Shown here: one piece after another, positions 35,021-43,653 of the stretch
How the letters are laid out: each line of letters opens with the position of its first letter
Position numbering within the stretch: position 1 is the stretch's first letter
The notes under the pieces: model-generated
What the model saw: the letters and a program-made list of their open reading frames with translations, nothing else
The model's database searches: none
What the model was told of the DNA's origin: nothing
Translations under genes and position numbers: made by a program
Source: Corynebacterium lubricantis DSM 45231
GTDB taxonomy: Bacteria > Actinomycetota > Actinomycetes > Mycobacteriales > Mycobacteriaceae
Length of the DNA stretch: 64,000 bases
Direction of reading: 5' to 3'
Assembly (NCBI RefSeq): GCF_000379425.1
Contig: NZ_KB902183.1
Coordinates: 58,434 to 122,433, forward strand

Positions 35021-36694
35021 ATGACAGCCCCTACCACCACTACGAAGAAGCCACGCGCGAAGAAGCCAGAAGGCCAGTGGAAGATCGACGGCGACTCACC
35101 GCTGAACCACGAAGAGATTGTGAAGCAGGAAGAACCCATGCTGCAGGTCAAGCAGCGTGTGATCGACATTTACTCCAAGCAGGGCTTCGACTCGATCCCG
35201 GCAGATGATCTGGCGCCTCGCTTCAAGTGGATCGGAATGTACACCCAGCGCAAGCAGAACCTGGGTGGCGAGCACACAGGTAAGGACAACTCGGAGCTCC
35301 AAGACCGCTACTTCATGATGCGCATCCGTTTCGACGGCGGCCGCGTGACCACTGAGCAGGCCCGCGCGGTGGGCGAGATCTCGCGCGACTGGGCACGTTC
35401 CACCATTGACTTGACGGACCGTCAGAACATCCAGATGCACTGGGTGGAAATCGAAAACGTCCCAGCGATCTGGGACAAGTTAGATTCTGTCGGCCTGAAC
35501 ACCCTTGATGGCTGCGGCGACGTACCTCGCGTGATCCTAGGCTCGCCGGTGGCCGGCGTTGCCAAGGACGAGATCATCGATGCCACCCCGGCGATCGAAA
35601 AGATCAAGTCCGAGTACCTCTTGCGCGACGAGAACCAGAACCTGCCACGTAAGTTCAAGACGGCGATCTCAGGTAACTCCCGCCAGGACGTCACCCACGA
35701 GATCCAGGATGTCGCCTTCCAGGGCGTTGTCCACCCCGAGCTCGGCCCGGGCTTCCAGGTGTATGTCGGCGGTGGCCTGTCCACCAACCCGATGTTGGCA
35801 CAGTCCCTCGGCGTCTTCGTCACCCTCGACGAGGTGCCCGAGGTGTGGAACTCGGTCGTGGGAATCTTCCGCGATTATGGTTTCCGTCGCCTGCGTAACC
35901 GCGCGCGCCTGAAGTTCTTGGTTGCCCAGTGGGGTGTGGAGAAGTTCCGCCAGATCCTCGAGGACGAATACTTGGGCTACAAACTGCCCGACGGCCCGGA
36001 CCCAGAACGCAACCCGATCGCGCGCGACCATATCGGTCTGCACGAGCAAAACGACGGCAACTATTACTTAGGTGTAAAACCAACTCTTGGCCACCTGTCC
36101 GGCGAGCAGCTGATCGCAGTGGCAGACCTGGCAGAGTCCCATGGTCTGACCCGTCTGCGCTTCACCCCGTTCAAGGAATTGCTCTTCCTGGACATCCCAG
36201 AAGATAAGGTCACCCCGCTGACCAACGACCTGCGCAAGATGGGCCTGTTCTCCCAGCCGTCCGAGTTCCGCCGCGGCCTGTTGTCGTGCACTGGCCTGGA
36301 GTACTGCAAGTTGGCACACGTGACCACGAAGTCGCGCGCCATTGAACTTGCAGACGAGCTCGAGGAGCAGTTCGGCGACCTGGATTCCCCGATCACGATC
36401 GCGCTCAATGGTTGCCCGAACGCATGTGCGCGCACCCAGGTGGCAGACATCGGACTGAAGGGACAGACCGTCACCGACGAGGATGGCAACCGAGTTGAAG
36501 GCTTCCAGGTCCACCTCGGGGGCACCCTCGGCGAGGGCGCAAACTTCGGCCGCAAGATTCGTGGACACAAGGTGCTCTCTTCCGAGCTGACTCCATATGT
36601 CACCCGCGTGGTGAAGAACTACACAGAAAAGCGCAACGAAGGCGAGCTCTTCGGTGAGTGGCTGCTGCGCGCTGACGAAGAGGATATTAAGTGA
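35021..36694 (+). CDS. cysI: Sulfite reductase (ferredoxin), siroheme/4Fe-4S enzyme
   Basis: 557 residues. The four cluster ligands are visible as SCTGLEYCKLA and LNGCPNACARTQ, which hold the 4Fe-4S cluster bridged to siroheme. The N-terminus is Thr/Lys-rich (TTTTKKPRAKKPEG). It reduces sulfite to sulfide with six electrons from ferredoxin in the cytosol. I chose ATG 35021 since AAGGAG lies eight bases upstream; the farther ATG 34976 lacks one. First gene of the cysIXHDNYZ run; its stop overlaps the cysX start. Confidence 0.95.
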   Translation: MTAPTTTTKKPRAKKPEGQWKIDGDSPLNHEEIVKQEEPMLQVKQRVIDIYSKQGFDSIPADDLAPRFKWIGMYTQRKQNLGGEHTGKDNSELQDRYFMMRIRFDGGRVTTEQARAVGEISRDWARSTIDLTDRQNIQMHWVEIENVPAIWDKLDSVGLNTLDGCGDVPRVILGSPVAGVAKDEIIDATPAIEKIKSEYLLRDENQNLPRKFKTAISGNSRQDVTHEIQDVAFQGVVHPELGPGFQVYVGGGLSTNPMLAQSLGVFVTLDEVPEVWNSVVGIFRDYGFRRLRNRARLKFLVAQWGVEKFRQILEDEYLGYKLPDGPDPERNPIARDHIGLHEQNDGNYYLGVKPTLGHLSGEQLIAVADLAESHGLTRLRFTPFKELLFLDIPEDKVTPLTNDLRKMGLFSQPSEFRRGLLSCTGLEYCKLAHVTTKSRAIELADELEEQFGDLDSPITIALNGCPNACARTQVADIGLKGQTVTDEDGNRVEGFQVHLGGTLGEGANFGRKIRGHKVLSSELTPYVTRVVKNYTEKRNEGELFGEWLLRADEEDIK

Positions 36695-36963
36695 GTTTTC
36701 GCAGGGAGCCGAACCCAAACCGGAATCATCCCACCCACTGTCCCTATTGCGCGGGTGAGGATCTCTACCCAAATGAACTCTCAGATTTCGCATGGAAATG
36801 CCATGAATGTCTACGGATTTTCGAAGTGAAATTTTATGGGCAAGATGCCCCCGAACAGGCACCGGCACCTGCGAAATCCACCGAACAGGCTTACCAAGAA
36901 TCATTGGCCAAGCACGGATACACTGAAGTCTTACGAAAGGAGAGGCACAATGACCAGCGTTAA
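36691..36963 (+). CDS. cysX: CysX, small Cys-rich protein of the sulfite-reductase operon
   Basis: 90 residues. Two CxxC knuckles (CPYC at 17-20 and CHEC at 37-40) in a 45-residue head look like a rubredoxin/zinc-ribbon fold, followed by an Ala/Pro linker and a charged tail. In C. glutamicum the equivalent gene sits at this place and is described as ferredoxin-like. Start GTG overlaps the cysI stop by four bases (GTGA), and its stop lies inside the start of cysH, so translation is coupled. Role in electron transfer to CysI is inferred from context. Confidence 0.85.
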   Translation: MSFRREPNPNRNHPTHCPYCAGEDLYPNELSDFAWKCHECLRIFEVKFYGQDAPEQAPAPAKSTEQAYQESLAKHGYTEVLRKERHNDQR

Positions 36964-37732
36964 TTTGCTCGGCGGTTCAGCGAACTACCGGGATCCGGAG
37001 ATCAGTCCGGAAGGTCAGAAGAACACCGCGCCGCTGAGTAGCGAGACAGCAAGGATCAACGAGGAACTCGTCGATAAGTACGCAGAAAAGCTTTACGACG
37101 AGACCGCCGAGAACATTTTGGACTGGGCGAACACCCACGCTCCGGGGGATTTGGCAGTAACACTGAGCATGGAAAACACCGTGCTCGCGGAGCTGGCGAA
37201 GGACCACCTGCCCCGCGCCGATTTCCTCTTTTTGGATACTGGCTACCACTTTAAAGAGACCATCGAGGTGGCAGACCAGGTCGAGGCGAGGTACCCAGAG
37301 CAGCAACTGGTGCGCGCCCTACCAATTCTCAGCAGGCAGGAACAAGACCAGACATACGGGTTGAACCTGTACGCGAAGAATTCCACGGCGTGCTGCCGGA
37401 TGCGCAAGGTGGAGCCGTTGGCTGTCAGCTTGTCACCCTACGTCGGTTGGATTACAGGTCTGCGTCGCGCCGATGGTCCAACCCGTGCCCAGGCACCGGC
37501 GTTGAGCTTGGATCAGACCGGGCGGTTGAAAATTTCCCCGATTATTACCTGGTCGCTCGAAGATACGGAGCGTTTCATCGAGGACAATGACCTGATTATT
37601 CACCCGCTGACCAAGCAGGGTTACCCCTCGATTGGGTGCGAAACTTGCACCTTGCCAGTCGCTGAAGGCGAAGATCCCCGTGCCGGCCGTTGGGCGGGCC
37701 AGAACAAGACAGAATGTGGGTTGCACTCATAA
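36950..37732 (+). CDS. cysH: Adenylylsulfate (APS) reductase
   Basis: 260 residues. The conserved CC in STACCRMRKVEP and CETC in GCETCTLPV supply the four ligands of a 4Fe-4S cluster, which marks the APS-using type over the PAPS-using type. The C-terminal TECGLH carries the catalytic Cys. It reduces APS to sulfite with thioredoxin. ATG 36950 follows AGGAGAGGC and overlaps the cysX end by 14 bases. No cysC (APS kinase) is present in the operon, which agrees with APS as substrate. Confidence 0.95.
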   Translation: MTSVNLLGGSANYRDPEISPEGQKNTAPLSSETARINEELVDKYAEKLYDETAENILDWANTHAPGDLAVTLSMENTVLAELAKDHLPRADFLFLDTGYHFKETIEVADQVEARYPEQQLVRALPILSRQEQDQTYGLNLYAKNSTACCRMRKVEPLAVSLSPYVGWITGLRRADGPTRAQAPALSLDQTGRLKISPIITWSLEDTERFIEDNDLIIHPLTKQGYPSIGCETCTLPVAEGEDPRAGRWAGQNKTECGLHS

Positions 37733-38646
37733 TGACCACTCAAACAACTACGGCATTGTCGCCGCACTTGAAGGACTTGGAAAACGAGTCGATTCATATC
37801 CTGCGCGAGGTAGCAGGACAGTTCGACAAGATCGGTTTGCTGTTCTCCAGCGGCAAGGATTCCTGTGTCGTTTTAGAGCTCGCACGTCGCGCATTCGCAC
37901 CGGCCGCAATGCCGATCGAGCTGCTGCACGTTGACACCGGCCACAACTTCCCGGAGGTCATCGAGTTCCGCGATCGCCTCGTCGAGGAGACCGGCGTTCG
38001 CCTGCGCATCGCACACGTCCAGGACTGGATCGACCGCGGTGACCTGCAGGAACGCCCCGACGGCACCCGCAACCCGCTGCAGACAGTCCCACTCGTGGAG
38101 ACCATCGCCGAGGCTGGCTACGATGCCGTGCTCGGCGGTGCGCGTCGCGACGAAGAACGCGCCCGTGCCAAGGAACGCGTCTTCTCCGTGCGCGACTCCT
38201 TTGGTGGTTGGGATCCGCGCCGTCAGCGCCCAGAGCTGTGGAACCTGTACAACGGCGAGAAGCTGCCGGGCGAGAACATCCGCGTCTTCCCCATCTCCAA
38301 CTGGACCGAGGCAGATGTGTGGGAGTACATCGGCGCACGCAACATCGCATTGCCGGAGATCTACTTTGCCCACGAGCGCGAGGTATTCAACCGCGACGGC
38401 ATGTGGCTCACCGCAGGTGAGTGGGGCGGCCCAAAGGATGGCGAGGACATCGTCGTCAAGCAAGTGCGTTACCGCACCGTCGGCGACATGAGCTGCACCG
38501 GCGCCGTCGAGTCCGACGCCACCACCATCGATGCGGTGTTGGCGGAGATCGCTACCTCAACGTTGACCGAGCGCGGCGCAACGCGTGCCGACGATCGCCT
38601 GTCCGAATCCGCCATGGAAGACCGTAAGAAGGAGGGCTACTTCTGA
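37732..38646 (+). CDS. cysD: Sulfate adenylyltransferase subunit 2
   Basis: 304 residues. The PP-loop SSGKDSCVVLELARRAF and GGARRDEERARAKERVFSVRD identify CysD, which adenylates sulfate with ATP; the GTPase CysN activates it. Start ATG shares its first base with the last base of the cysH stop. Complete length. Confidence 0.95.
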   Translation: MTTQTTTALSPHLKDLENESIHILREVAGQFDKIGLLFSSGKDSCVVLELARRAFAPAAMPIELLHVDTGHNFPEVIEFRDRLVEETGVRLRIAHVQDWIDRGDLQERPDGTRNPLQTVPLVETIAEAGYDAVLGGARRDEERARAKERVFSVRDSFGGWDPRRQRPELWNLYNGEKLPGENIRVFPISNWTEADVWEYIGARNIALPEIYFAHEREVFNRDGMWLTAGEWGGPKDGEDIVVKQVRYRTVGDMSCTGAVESDATTIDAVLAEIATSTLTERGATRADDRLSESAMEDRKKEGYF

Positions 38647-39935
38647 TGAGCGCCCCGACAATCACCCAGACCGCAACAGATGTGATCTCGCATCGCCAAA
38701 CGCTGCGCCTGTGCACCGCTGGCTCCGTCGACGACGGCAAGTCCACCTTCGTGGGTCGCCTGCTGCACGACACCAAGTCCGTACTAGCCGACCAGCTGGC
38801 GTCCGTGGAGCAGACCTCCGCCGACCGCGGCTTCGAGGGCCTGGACCTTTCTTTGCTGGTGGACGGCCTGCGCGCCGAGCGCGAGCAGGGCATCACCATC
38901 GACGTCGCGTACCGCTACTTCGCCACCGACAAGCGCACCTTCATCCTGGCTGATACCCCAGGTCACGTGCAGTACACACGCAATACCGTCACGGGCATGT
39001 CTACTTCCCAGGTCGTCGTGCTCTTGATCGATGCGCGCCACGGCGTGGTCGAGCAGACCGTGCGCCACCTCAACGTGGCAGCACTCCTCGGAGTGAAAAC
39101 AGTCATCCTTGCGGTGAACAAGATCGACTTGGTGGATTACTCCGAGGATGTCTTTAATACCATCCGCGACCAGTTCCTAGCCAAGGCAAATGCGCTGGAG
39201 ATCAGTGATCCACACGTTGTGCCAATTTCCGCCCTCAAGGGCGACAACGTGGTGGAACGCTCCACCCACATGAATTGGTACACGGGTCCTACTGTCCTTG
39301 AGCTGCTGGAAGAGATTCCGGTCAACTCCGGTCGTGCGCTCGAGCTGGATTTCCGTTTCCCTATCCAGTACGTACTGCGTGAGCACGCTAGCGACTACCG
39401 GGCTTACGCAGGCTCCGTTACGGCCGGTTCGATCCGCGTCGGCGACGAGGTCACCGCGCCCGAGGGCCGCACCACCACCGTCACGCATATCGACACCGCC
39501 GACGGCGAGGTCGAAGAGGCACGCGCCGGCGATGCGGTGGCACTTCGGCTTGCCGACGACATCGATCTGGTGCGCGGTGATCTTCTGGCAGCGAGTTCGC
39601 GCCCAGAGCCAGTCCGCGAGTTCTACGGCACCGTGGTTGGGCTTACCGAAAAGAAGGTCGCGCCGGGCCAGGCTGTAAAGGTCCGCTACGGCACCTCACT
39701 TGTCCGCGGGCGCGTCGCTTCTGTAGATCGCATCGTTGATATCGACGGTGAAAATCCAGTCTCGGAGCCAGAAAACTTCGGCCTCAACGACATTGCTCAC
39801 GTCACCATCATGGTGGCCAATGACCTGCCTGTTGAGGATTATGCGGCCCGAGGAGCGGTAGGAAACTTCCTGCTCATCGATCAATCATCGGGTAATACCC
39901 TGGCCGCGGGCCTCGTCGGCACGCGACTGGGCTAA
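38646..39935 (+). CDS. cysN: Sulfate adenylyltransferase subunit 1 (GTPase)
   Basis: 429 residues. GTPase motifs are present: G1 GSVDDGKST, G3 DTPGH, G4 NKID. Domains 2 and 3 (translation-factor-like) follow, and there is no C-terminal APS kinase domain, unlike the fused CysNC forms. It drives sulfate activation by CysD. The ATG overlaps the cysD stop by one base (TGATG). Confidence 0.95.
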   Translation: MSAPTITQTATDVISHRQTLRLCTAGSVDDGKSTFVGRLLHDTKSVLADQLASVEQTSADRGFEGLDLSLLVDGLRAEREQGITIDVAYRYFATDKRTFILADTPGHVQYTRNTVTGMSTSQVVVLLIDARHGVVEQTVRHLNVAALLGVKTVILAVNKIDLVDYSEDVFNTIRDQFLAKANALEISDPHVVPISALKGDNVVERSTHMNWYTGPTVLELLEEIPVNSGRALELDFRFPIQYVLREHASDYRAYAGSVTAGSIRVGDEVTAPEGRTTTVTHIDTADGEVEEARAGDAVALRLADDIDLVRGDLLAASSRPEPVREFYGTVVGLTEKKVAPGQAVKVRYGTSLVRGRVASVDRIVDIDGENPVSEPENFGLNDIAHVTIMVANDLPVEDYAARGAVGNFLLIDQSSGNTLAAGLVGTRLG

Positions 39936-39976
39936 ACCACCAAACAACCGTTACCACGTACACATTGAGGACCACC

Positions 39977-40714
39977 ATGACTGCGTTAATCACACTGTCA
40001 CACGGCTCCCGCCACCCAGAGGCGGAAGTTGGTGTGCGTGCTATCACTCGGGCAGCCGCACGCAGCCTTGATGTGGAAGCGGTTGAATCCCATTTGGATT
40101 TCAGCACGCCGACGCTCAGCCAGGCCGCTGCGATCCTCGCAGCACAAGGACACGATGAAGCTGTCGTCGTACCGCTGCTTTTCACCGACGCCTACCACGC
40201 CAAGGTCGACGTGCCTGCGGCATTAGCCGAGGCGGCCGAGGAATCTGGGATGGACCTCTACCTAGCGGAGACGCTGGGCCAGGGCAAAGACATGGCTGAG
40301 ATTCTGGCCAGGCGGGTGAGCCTTGATGCACCTCAAGAGGCCACGATTGTGCTGTACCCAGTAGGGACCTCAGACGAGGCAGCGGCACAAGGTACTGAGT
40401 CTTTGGCTGCAGATTTGGCCGAGCTTTCAGGACACGATGTCTTTGTTGTTCCGGCAACCGGAAAAGGGGAGGGGCGCGGCCTAGAAGGTCTGCGCGCTAT
40501 CGCGGCGAACACTTCGCGAATGCATGTGCTCCCACTTTTTGTCACCCACGGCACGCTACTTGATGCCGTCGTGGACAAATTCAGCACAGTTCAAGACGAG
40601 ACCGGCGTGGTGCTGACTCATTCGGCACCACTCCTTCAAGATCTAGTCCCCATTGTTGCCCAGCGTTACCGCGAACTTGCCGGAAGCCTGGTCGGAGCAG
40701 AAAAGACAGCATAA
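39977..40714 (+). CDS. cysY: Sirohydrochlorin chelatase family protein (CysY)
   Basis: 245 residues. LSHGSRHPEAEVGV near the start and VVVPLLFTDAYHAKVDVP carry the metal-binding His residues of CbiX/SirB-type chelatases, and the C-terminal half has a second, diverged copy of the fold (LPLFVTHGTLLDAVVDKF). It would insert iron into sirohydrochlorin to make siroheme for CysI in the same operon. ATG 39977 follows TTGAGGACC. A 41-base gap separates it from cysN. Confidence 0.85.
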   Translation: MTALITLSHGSRHPEAEVGVRAITRAAARSLDVEAVESHLDFSTPTLSQAAAILAAQGHDEAVVVPLLFTDAYHAKVDVPAALAEAAEESGMDLYLAETLGQGKDMAEILARRVSLDAPQEATIVLYPVGTSDEAAAQGTESLAADLAELSGHDVFVVPATGKGEGRGLEGLRAIAANTSRMHVLPLFVTHGTLLDAVVDKFSTVQDETGVVLTHSAPLLQDLVPIVAQRYRELAGSLVGAEKTA

Positions 40715-40716
40715 AC

Positions 40717-41673
40717 ATGAAAACTCTCATCCTCATCGCGATTGCGGGCTTAGCGGCACAGCTTGTCGACGGTGGCCTGGGCATGGGCTTCGGTGTCACA
40801 TCGACCACCATCTTGATCGCGCTGGCAGGCCTAGGTCCTGCGCAAGCCTCGGCAGTGGTGCACGCCGCGGAACTAGGAACCACCTTCGTCTCCGGGGTCA
40901 GTCACTGGCGATTCGGCAACGTTGATTGGAAAGTAGTTGCTGCTATCGGCATCCCCGGTGGTATCGGTGCCTTCGCAGGTGCGACTGTCTTAGCGAATAT
41001 GTCCACCGAGGCCGCGCGCCCGATCATGTCCGCGATCCTGGTCGTCATTGGTATTAATCTCATGCTGCGCTTTTCCCGCGGAATCACGCAGCGCAAGGTT
41101 GACGCCAAGCCGCACTCGAAGAGATTCCTCGGCGGACTAGGCCTTGTTGGCGGATTCGTGGATGCCACCGGTGGCGGTGGGTGGGGTCCCGTGACCACAT
41201 CGACACTGTTGGCAGCGGGCCGTAGTGAACCACGCCGCATCGTCGGTACCGTCAATACCGCAGAGTTTATTGTCACCGCGGCCGCGACGGCTGGCTTCGT
41301 TCTTGGCCTGTGGGACGACCTAGTCTCCAACCTTGCTGCCGTGATTGCCTTGCTCATCGGTGGTGTGATTGCCGCACCGATCGCAGCCTGGCTGGTGACT
41401 CGCATGAACCCGATCCTGCTGGGCAGTGTCGTGGGCACCCTGATCGTGTTGCTGAATATTCCGACGGTGCTTGAACCACTCGGCGTGACCCACCTGTGGA
41501 TCATCCAGCTGGTTGTCCTGGCCATTGGTGCTGGCTTGTCCGTTCTCGGCGTAAAACGCGCACGGCAGAACTCGAAGGCCGCTTCCGAGGCCGAGCAACG
41601 CTCCGGTGATGTTGTCGATGAGTCCGATCCAGTAGATTCGAAGGAAGAAGTCTTACGCATAGAAAGTAAGTAG
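40717..41673 (+). CDS. cysZ: TauE/SafE (DUF81) family sulfate transporter CysZ, copy 1
   Basis: 318 residues with about eight membrane segments. The family repeat is plain: GLAAQLVDGGLGMGFGVTSTT near the start and GGFVDATGGGGWGPVTTSTLL in the middle. The gene in this position in C. glutamicum is cysZ, a proposed sulfate permease. It ends in a charged tail absent from copy 2. Two bases separate it from both neighbours, so it is part of the operon. Confidence 0.85.
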   Translation: MKTLILIAIAGLAAQLVDGGLGMGFGVTSTTILIALAGLGPAQASAVVHAAELGTTFVSGVSHWRFGNVDWKVVAAIGIPGGIGAFAGATVLANMSTEAARPIMSAILVVIGINLMLRFSRGITQRKVDAKPHSKRFLGGLGLVGGFVDATGGGGWGPVTTSTLLAAGRSEPRRIVGTVNTAEFIVTAAATAGFVLGLWDDLVSNLAAVIALLIGGVIAAPIAAWLVTRMNPILLGSVVGTLIVLLNIPTVLEPLGVTHLWIIQLVVLAIGAGLSVLGVKRARQNSKAASEAEQRSGDVVDESDPVDSKEEVLRIESK

Positions 41674-41675
41674 AT

Positions 41676-42599
41676 GTGATCACGTTTTTGCTCATCGCCC
41701 TGGCGGGTTTCGCTGCGCAACTTGTTGACGGCGGCCTGGGCATGGGCTTTGGCATCACGTCGACAACCATTCTGATTGCGCTCGCGGGCCTTGGCCCGGC
41801 GCAGGCGGTGGCAGCCGTCAACGCTGCACAACTGGGAACGACGCTCGCGTCGGGAATCAGCCACTGGCGTTTTGGAAACGTGAATTGGCACCACACAATC
41901 ATGCTGGGGATACCCGGCATGATTTTGTCGTTTATCGGTGCGACTGTGCTCTCCAACCTCCCAGTCGAGGCTGCACGCCCACTGACGGGCATTATCTTGA
42001 TGGCATTGGGCCTCCACCTTGTCATCCGCTTCTCGCGGGGCAGAGCGCCGAAGGAGACCGTTTCAGACGCACCCACGTCGAAGCCCGTGCTCTTCGGTTT
42101 AGGCGCCGTGGGTGGATTCTTATCGTCTACTGGAGGCGGTGGCTGGGGACCGGTGACTGTCTCCGCGTTGATGACGCTGGGAAGGTCTGAACCACGTAAA
42201 ATCGTTGGAACCGTGTCTGCGGCCGAGTTCTTAGTCTCCGTTGGTGGCACCGCAGGCTTCGTGGTGAGCATGTGGGATCAGCTCGTAGACAATGTGATGA
42301 TAATCTTGGCGCTCCTTATCGGAGGTGTGATTGCGGCGCCGATTGCGGCCTGGGCGGTCTCTCGATTGAACCCATTTTTGTTGGGCGGGTTCGTGGGGAC
42401 AATACTGATTGTGCTCAACCTTCCCGCAGTTTTTGGTGGCTTTGGATGGTCGGAGACCACGATGTGGGTGCTTCGAGTGGTCATCATGGGGGTTGGGTTC
42501 TCTATTGCTTTAATTGGCGCCCGTCGCGCGCAGAAAACGTCTGGACCACAGGAAACGGACGATCATGTAACGGAACGAGTGCACACTTCAGGCTCCTAA
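41676..42599 (+). CDS. TauE/SafE (DUF81) family transporter, tandem copy 2 of CysZ
   Basis: 307 residues from GTG 41676, two bases after the stop of copy 1. The repeats GFAAQLVDGGLGMGFGITST and GGFLSSTGGGGWGPVTVSAL match copy 1 closely, and the genes align over nearly the whole length, so this is a tandem duplication that has since diverged in loops and tail. It may carry sulfate, sulfite or an organosulfonate. Last gene of the operon. Confidence 0.85.
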   Translation: MITFLLIALAGFAAQLVDGGLGMGFGITSTTILIALAGLGPAQAVAAVNAAQLGTTLASGISHWRFGNVNWHHTIMLGIPGMILSFIGATVLSNLPVEAARPLTGIILMALGLHLVIRFSRGRAPKETVSDAPTSKPVLFGLGAVGGFLSSTGGGGWGPVTVSALMTLGRSEPRKIVGTVSAAEFLVSVGGTAGFVVSMWDQLVDNVMIILALLIGGVIAAPIAAWAVSRLNPFLLGGFVGTILIVLNLPAVFGGFGWSETTMWVLRVVIMGVGFSIALIGARRAQKTSGPQETDDHVTERVHTSGS

Positions 42600-42647
42600 T
42601 TTGGGGGCATAGGAGAAATTTATAAGGAAAAAAATTCCATAAAGCAT

Positions 42648-42676
42648 TTGCGATTGAGGTTTTGGGGACCTAGCAT
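42648..42676 (+). promoter_or_regulatory. Predicted promoter of small peptide gene 1
   Basis: TTGCGA, 17 bases, TAGCAT. It lies 39 bases before ATG 42715 and downstream of the cys operon. Confidence 0.5.
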
Positions 42677-42714
42677 GGGTCTCGCATTGTTCATCAACCT
42701 GAAAGGCAATCATC

Positions 42715-42822
42715 ATGATCGATATCCTCACCGCAGTTTTCGGCCAGCTCCTCTCCATCGTTGAGACCGTCCTGACCTACCCACTGGCTCAGCTTTCCGA
42801 GCTGTCCTCCAACGTCCTCTAA
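42715..42822 (+). CDS. Small amphipathic peptide 1 (35 residues), porin-like candidate
   Basis: Reads MIDILTAVFGQLLSIVETVL then TYPLAQLSELSSNVL. It has no signal peptide and no cysteine, net charge about -3, and could form a single hydrophobic or amphipathic helix. GAAAGG lies eight bases before the ATG. It is 35 residues like peptides 2 and 5, and nearly identical to peptide 2 in the FGQLLSIV and TVLTYPL parts. The size, acidity and lack of a signal resemble the cell-wall channel peptides PorA/PorH of C. glutamicum and the 40-residue CjPorA of C. jeikeium, but sequence identity to them cannot be judged by eye. A toxin-like or bacteriocin-like role is an alternative. Confidence 0.75.
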   Translation: MIDILTAVFGQLLSIVETVLTYPLAQLSELSSNVL

Positions 42823-42838
42823 TCTGATCTAAATCAGA
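42823..42838 (+). other. Short hairpin conserved after peptide genes 1 and 2
   Basis: TCTGAT-CTAA-ATCAGA directly after the stop codon; the same hairpin (TCTGATTTAAATCAGA, 43192-43207) follows peptide gene 2, in both cases continuing as AGAGACTTT. It lies between the stop and the terminator and could be an RNA stability or protein-binding element. Confidence 0.6.
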
Positions 42839-42851
42839 AGAGACTTTTAAT

Positions 42852-42881
42852 GGTGCCCCACCGCTTCGGCGGTGGGGCACC
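42852..42881 (+). terminator. Terminator of peptide gene 1
   Basis: GGTGCCCCACCGC-TTCG-GCGGTGGGGCACC, a 13-bp stem with a TTCG tetraloop, followed by TTCC and soon a T-run. Confidence 0.9.
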
Positions 42882-43015
42882 TTCCATGTTTTCCCTGCTC
42901 GATGGGGTATAAAAAAATATTTCATAAATTTGGTAACGAATGATTTCTGGGGCCGATATCTAAAGTGATGCAGTTGCTGGGGCTCGCCCCGTGGTGGCGG
43001 TAAGTAATTTAAAAG

Positions 43016-43044
43016 TTGCGCAACCGACGCAGAACTGTTATCGT
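43016..43044 (+). promoter_or_regulatory. Predicted promoter of small peptide gene 2
   Basis: TTGCGC, 17 bases, TATCGT, 39 bases before ATG 43084. The same distance is seen for gene 1. Confidence 0.5.
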
Positions 43045-43083
43045 TTGTTCATACATTGTTTATCTACCTGAAGGGCATTCATC

Positions 43084-43191
43084 ATGCTTGAAATCATCGG
43101 CGACGTATTCGGCCAGCTCCTCTCCATCGTTGGGACCGTTCTGACCTACCCACTGCAGCAGCTCTCCCTGCTGTCCTCCAACGTCCTCTAA
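43084..43191 (+). CDS. Small amphipathic peptide 2 (35 residues), porin-like candidate
   Basis: Reads MLEIIGDVFGQLLSIVGTVL then TYPLQQLSLLSSNVL. About 26 of 35 residues match peptide 1, and the DNA is nearly identical over the central part, so one arose from the other recently. GAAGGGC lies 6-12 bases upstream of the ATG. Net charge about -2. The Ser-Ser near the C-terminus is a possible site for O-mycoloylation, which occurs on serines of known corynebacterial porin peptides; that is inference. Confidence 0.75.
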   Translation: MLEIIGDVFGQLLSIVGTVLTYPLQQLSLLSSNVL

Positions 43192-43219
43192 TCTGATTTA
43201 AATCAGAAGAGACTTTCGG

Positions 43220-43251
43220 GTGCCCTACCGCTTTTGCGGTGGGGCACTTTT
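43220..43251 (+). terminator. Terminator of peptide gene 2
   Basis: GTGCCCTACCGC-TTTT-GCGGTGGGGCAC followed by TTTTGTG. Related in sequence to the terminator of gene 1. Confidence 0.9.
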
Positions 43252-43329
43252 GTGTGTTAATCAAAAATTAGGCAGAATGTCAGCTATTTGTTATTTGAAT
43301 CACTAAACGTGTCAAATGTTCAATTTTAA

Positions 43330-43357
43330 TTGCTTTCACAAAGAAAATAGTTAGAGT
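43330..43357 (+). promoter_or_regulatory. Predicted promoter of small peptide gene 3
   Basis: TTGCTT, 16 bases, TAGAGT, 37 bases before ATG 43394. Confidence 0.45.
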
Positions 43358-43393
43358 TAACTGTGTTATTAAGAATTCTTTGAAGGGAAAATT

Positions 43394-43558
43394 ATGGATA
43401 TCATCACTGACGTAGTCCAGGCTGTACTCGATGCAATCGTGGACCTCGTGAACGTTCCACTCGAGCTGCTCAACGCCCTTTCCTCTGCGTTTGATTTCGA
43501 CAGCTCCTCTGTTGACCTCGTTCCAGCTTCTACCGTTGAGGGTTCTTCCGAAGCATAA
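43394..43558 (+). CDS. Small acidic amphipathic peptide 3 (54 residues)
   Basis: Begins MDIITDVVQAVLDAIVDLVN, continues VPLELLNALSSAFDF and ends in a Ser/Asp/Glu-rich tail (STVEGSSEA). The VPLELLNALSS part lines up with TYPLxQLSxLSS of peptides 1 and 2, so it belongs to the same family with a C-terminal extension. Strongly acidic and leaderless in the export sense, like PorH and PorA. GAAGGGAAA lies upstream of the ATG. The gene has its own terminator. Confidence 0.75.
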   Translation: MDIITDVVQAVLDAIVDLVNVPLELLNALSSAFDFDSSSVDLVPASTVEGSSEA

Positions 43559-43570
43559 TTCGGCCCTTTA

Positions 43571-43605
43571 AACTTCCCCGTAGCTTCGGCTGCGGGGAAG
43601 TTTTG
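43571..43605 (+). terminator. Terminator of peptide gene 3
   Basis: AACTTCCCCGTAGC-TTCG-GCTGCGGGGAAGTT, a 14-bp stem with TTCG loop, followed by TTG. Confidence 0.9.
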
Positions 43606-43653
43606 TGTCTTGTAGGTAAATCCAGCTAGATCAATTCCAACAGAGGGGCAAGA

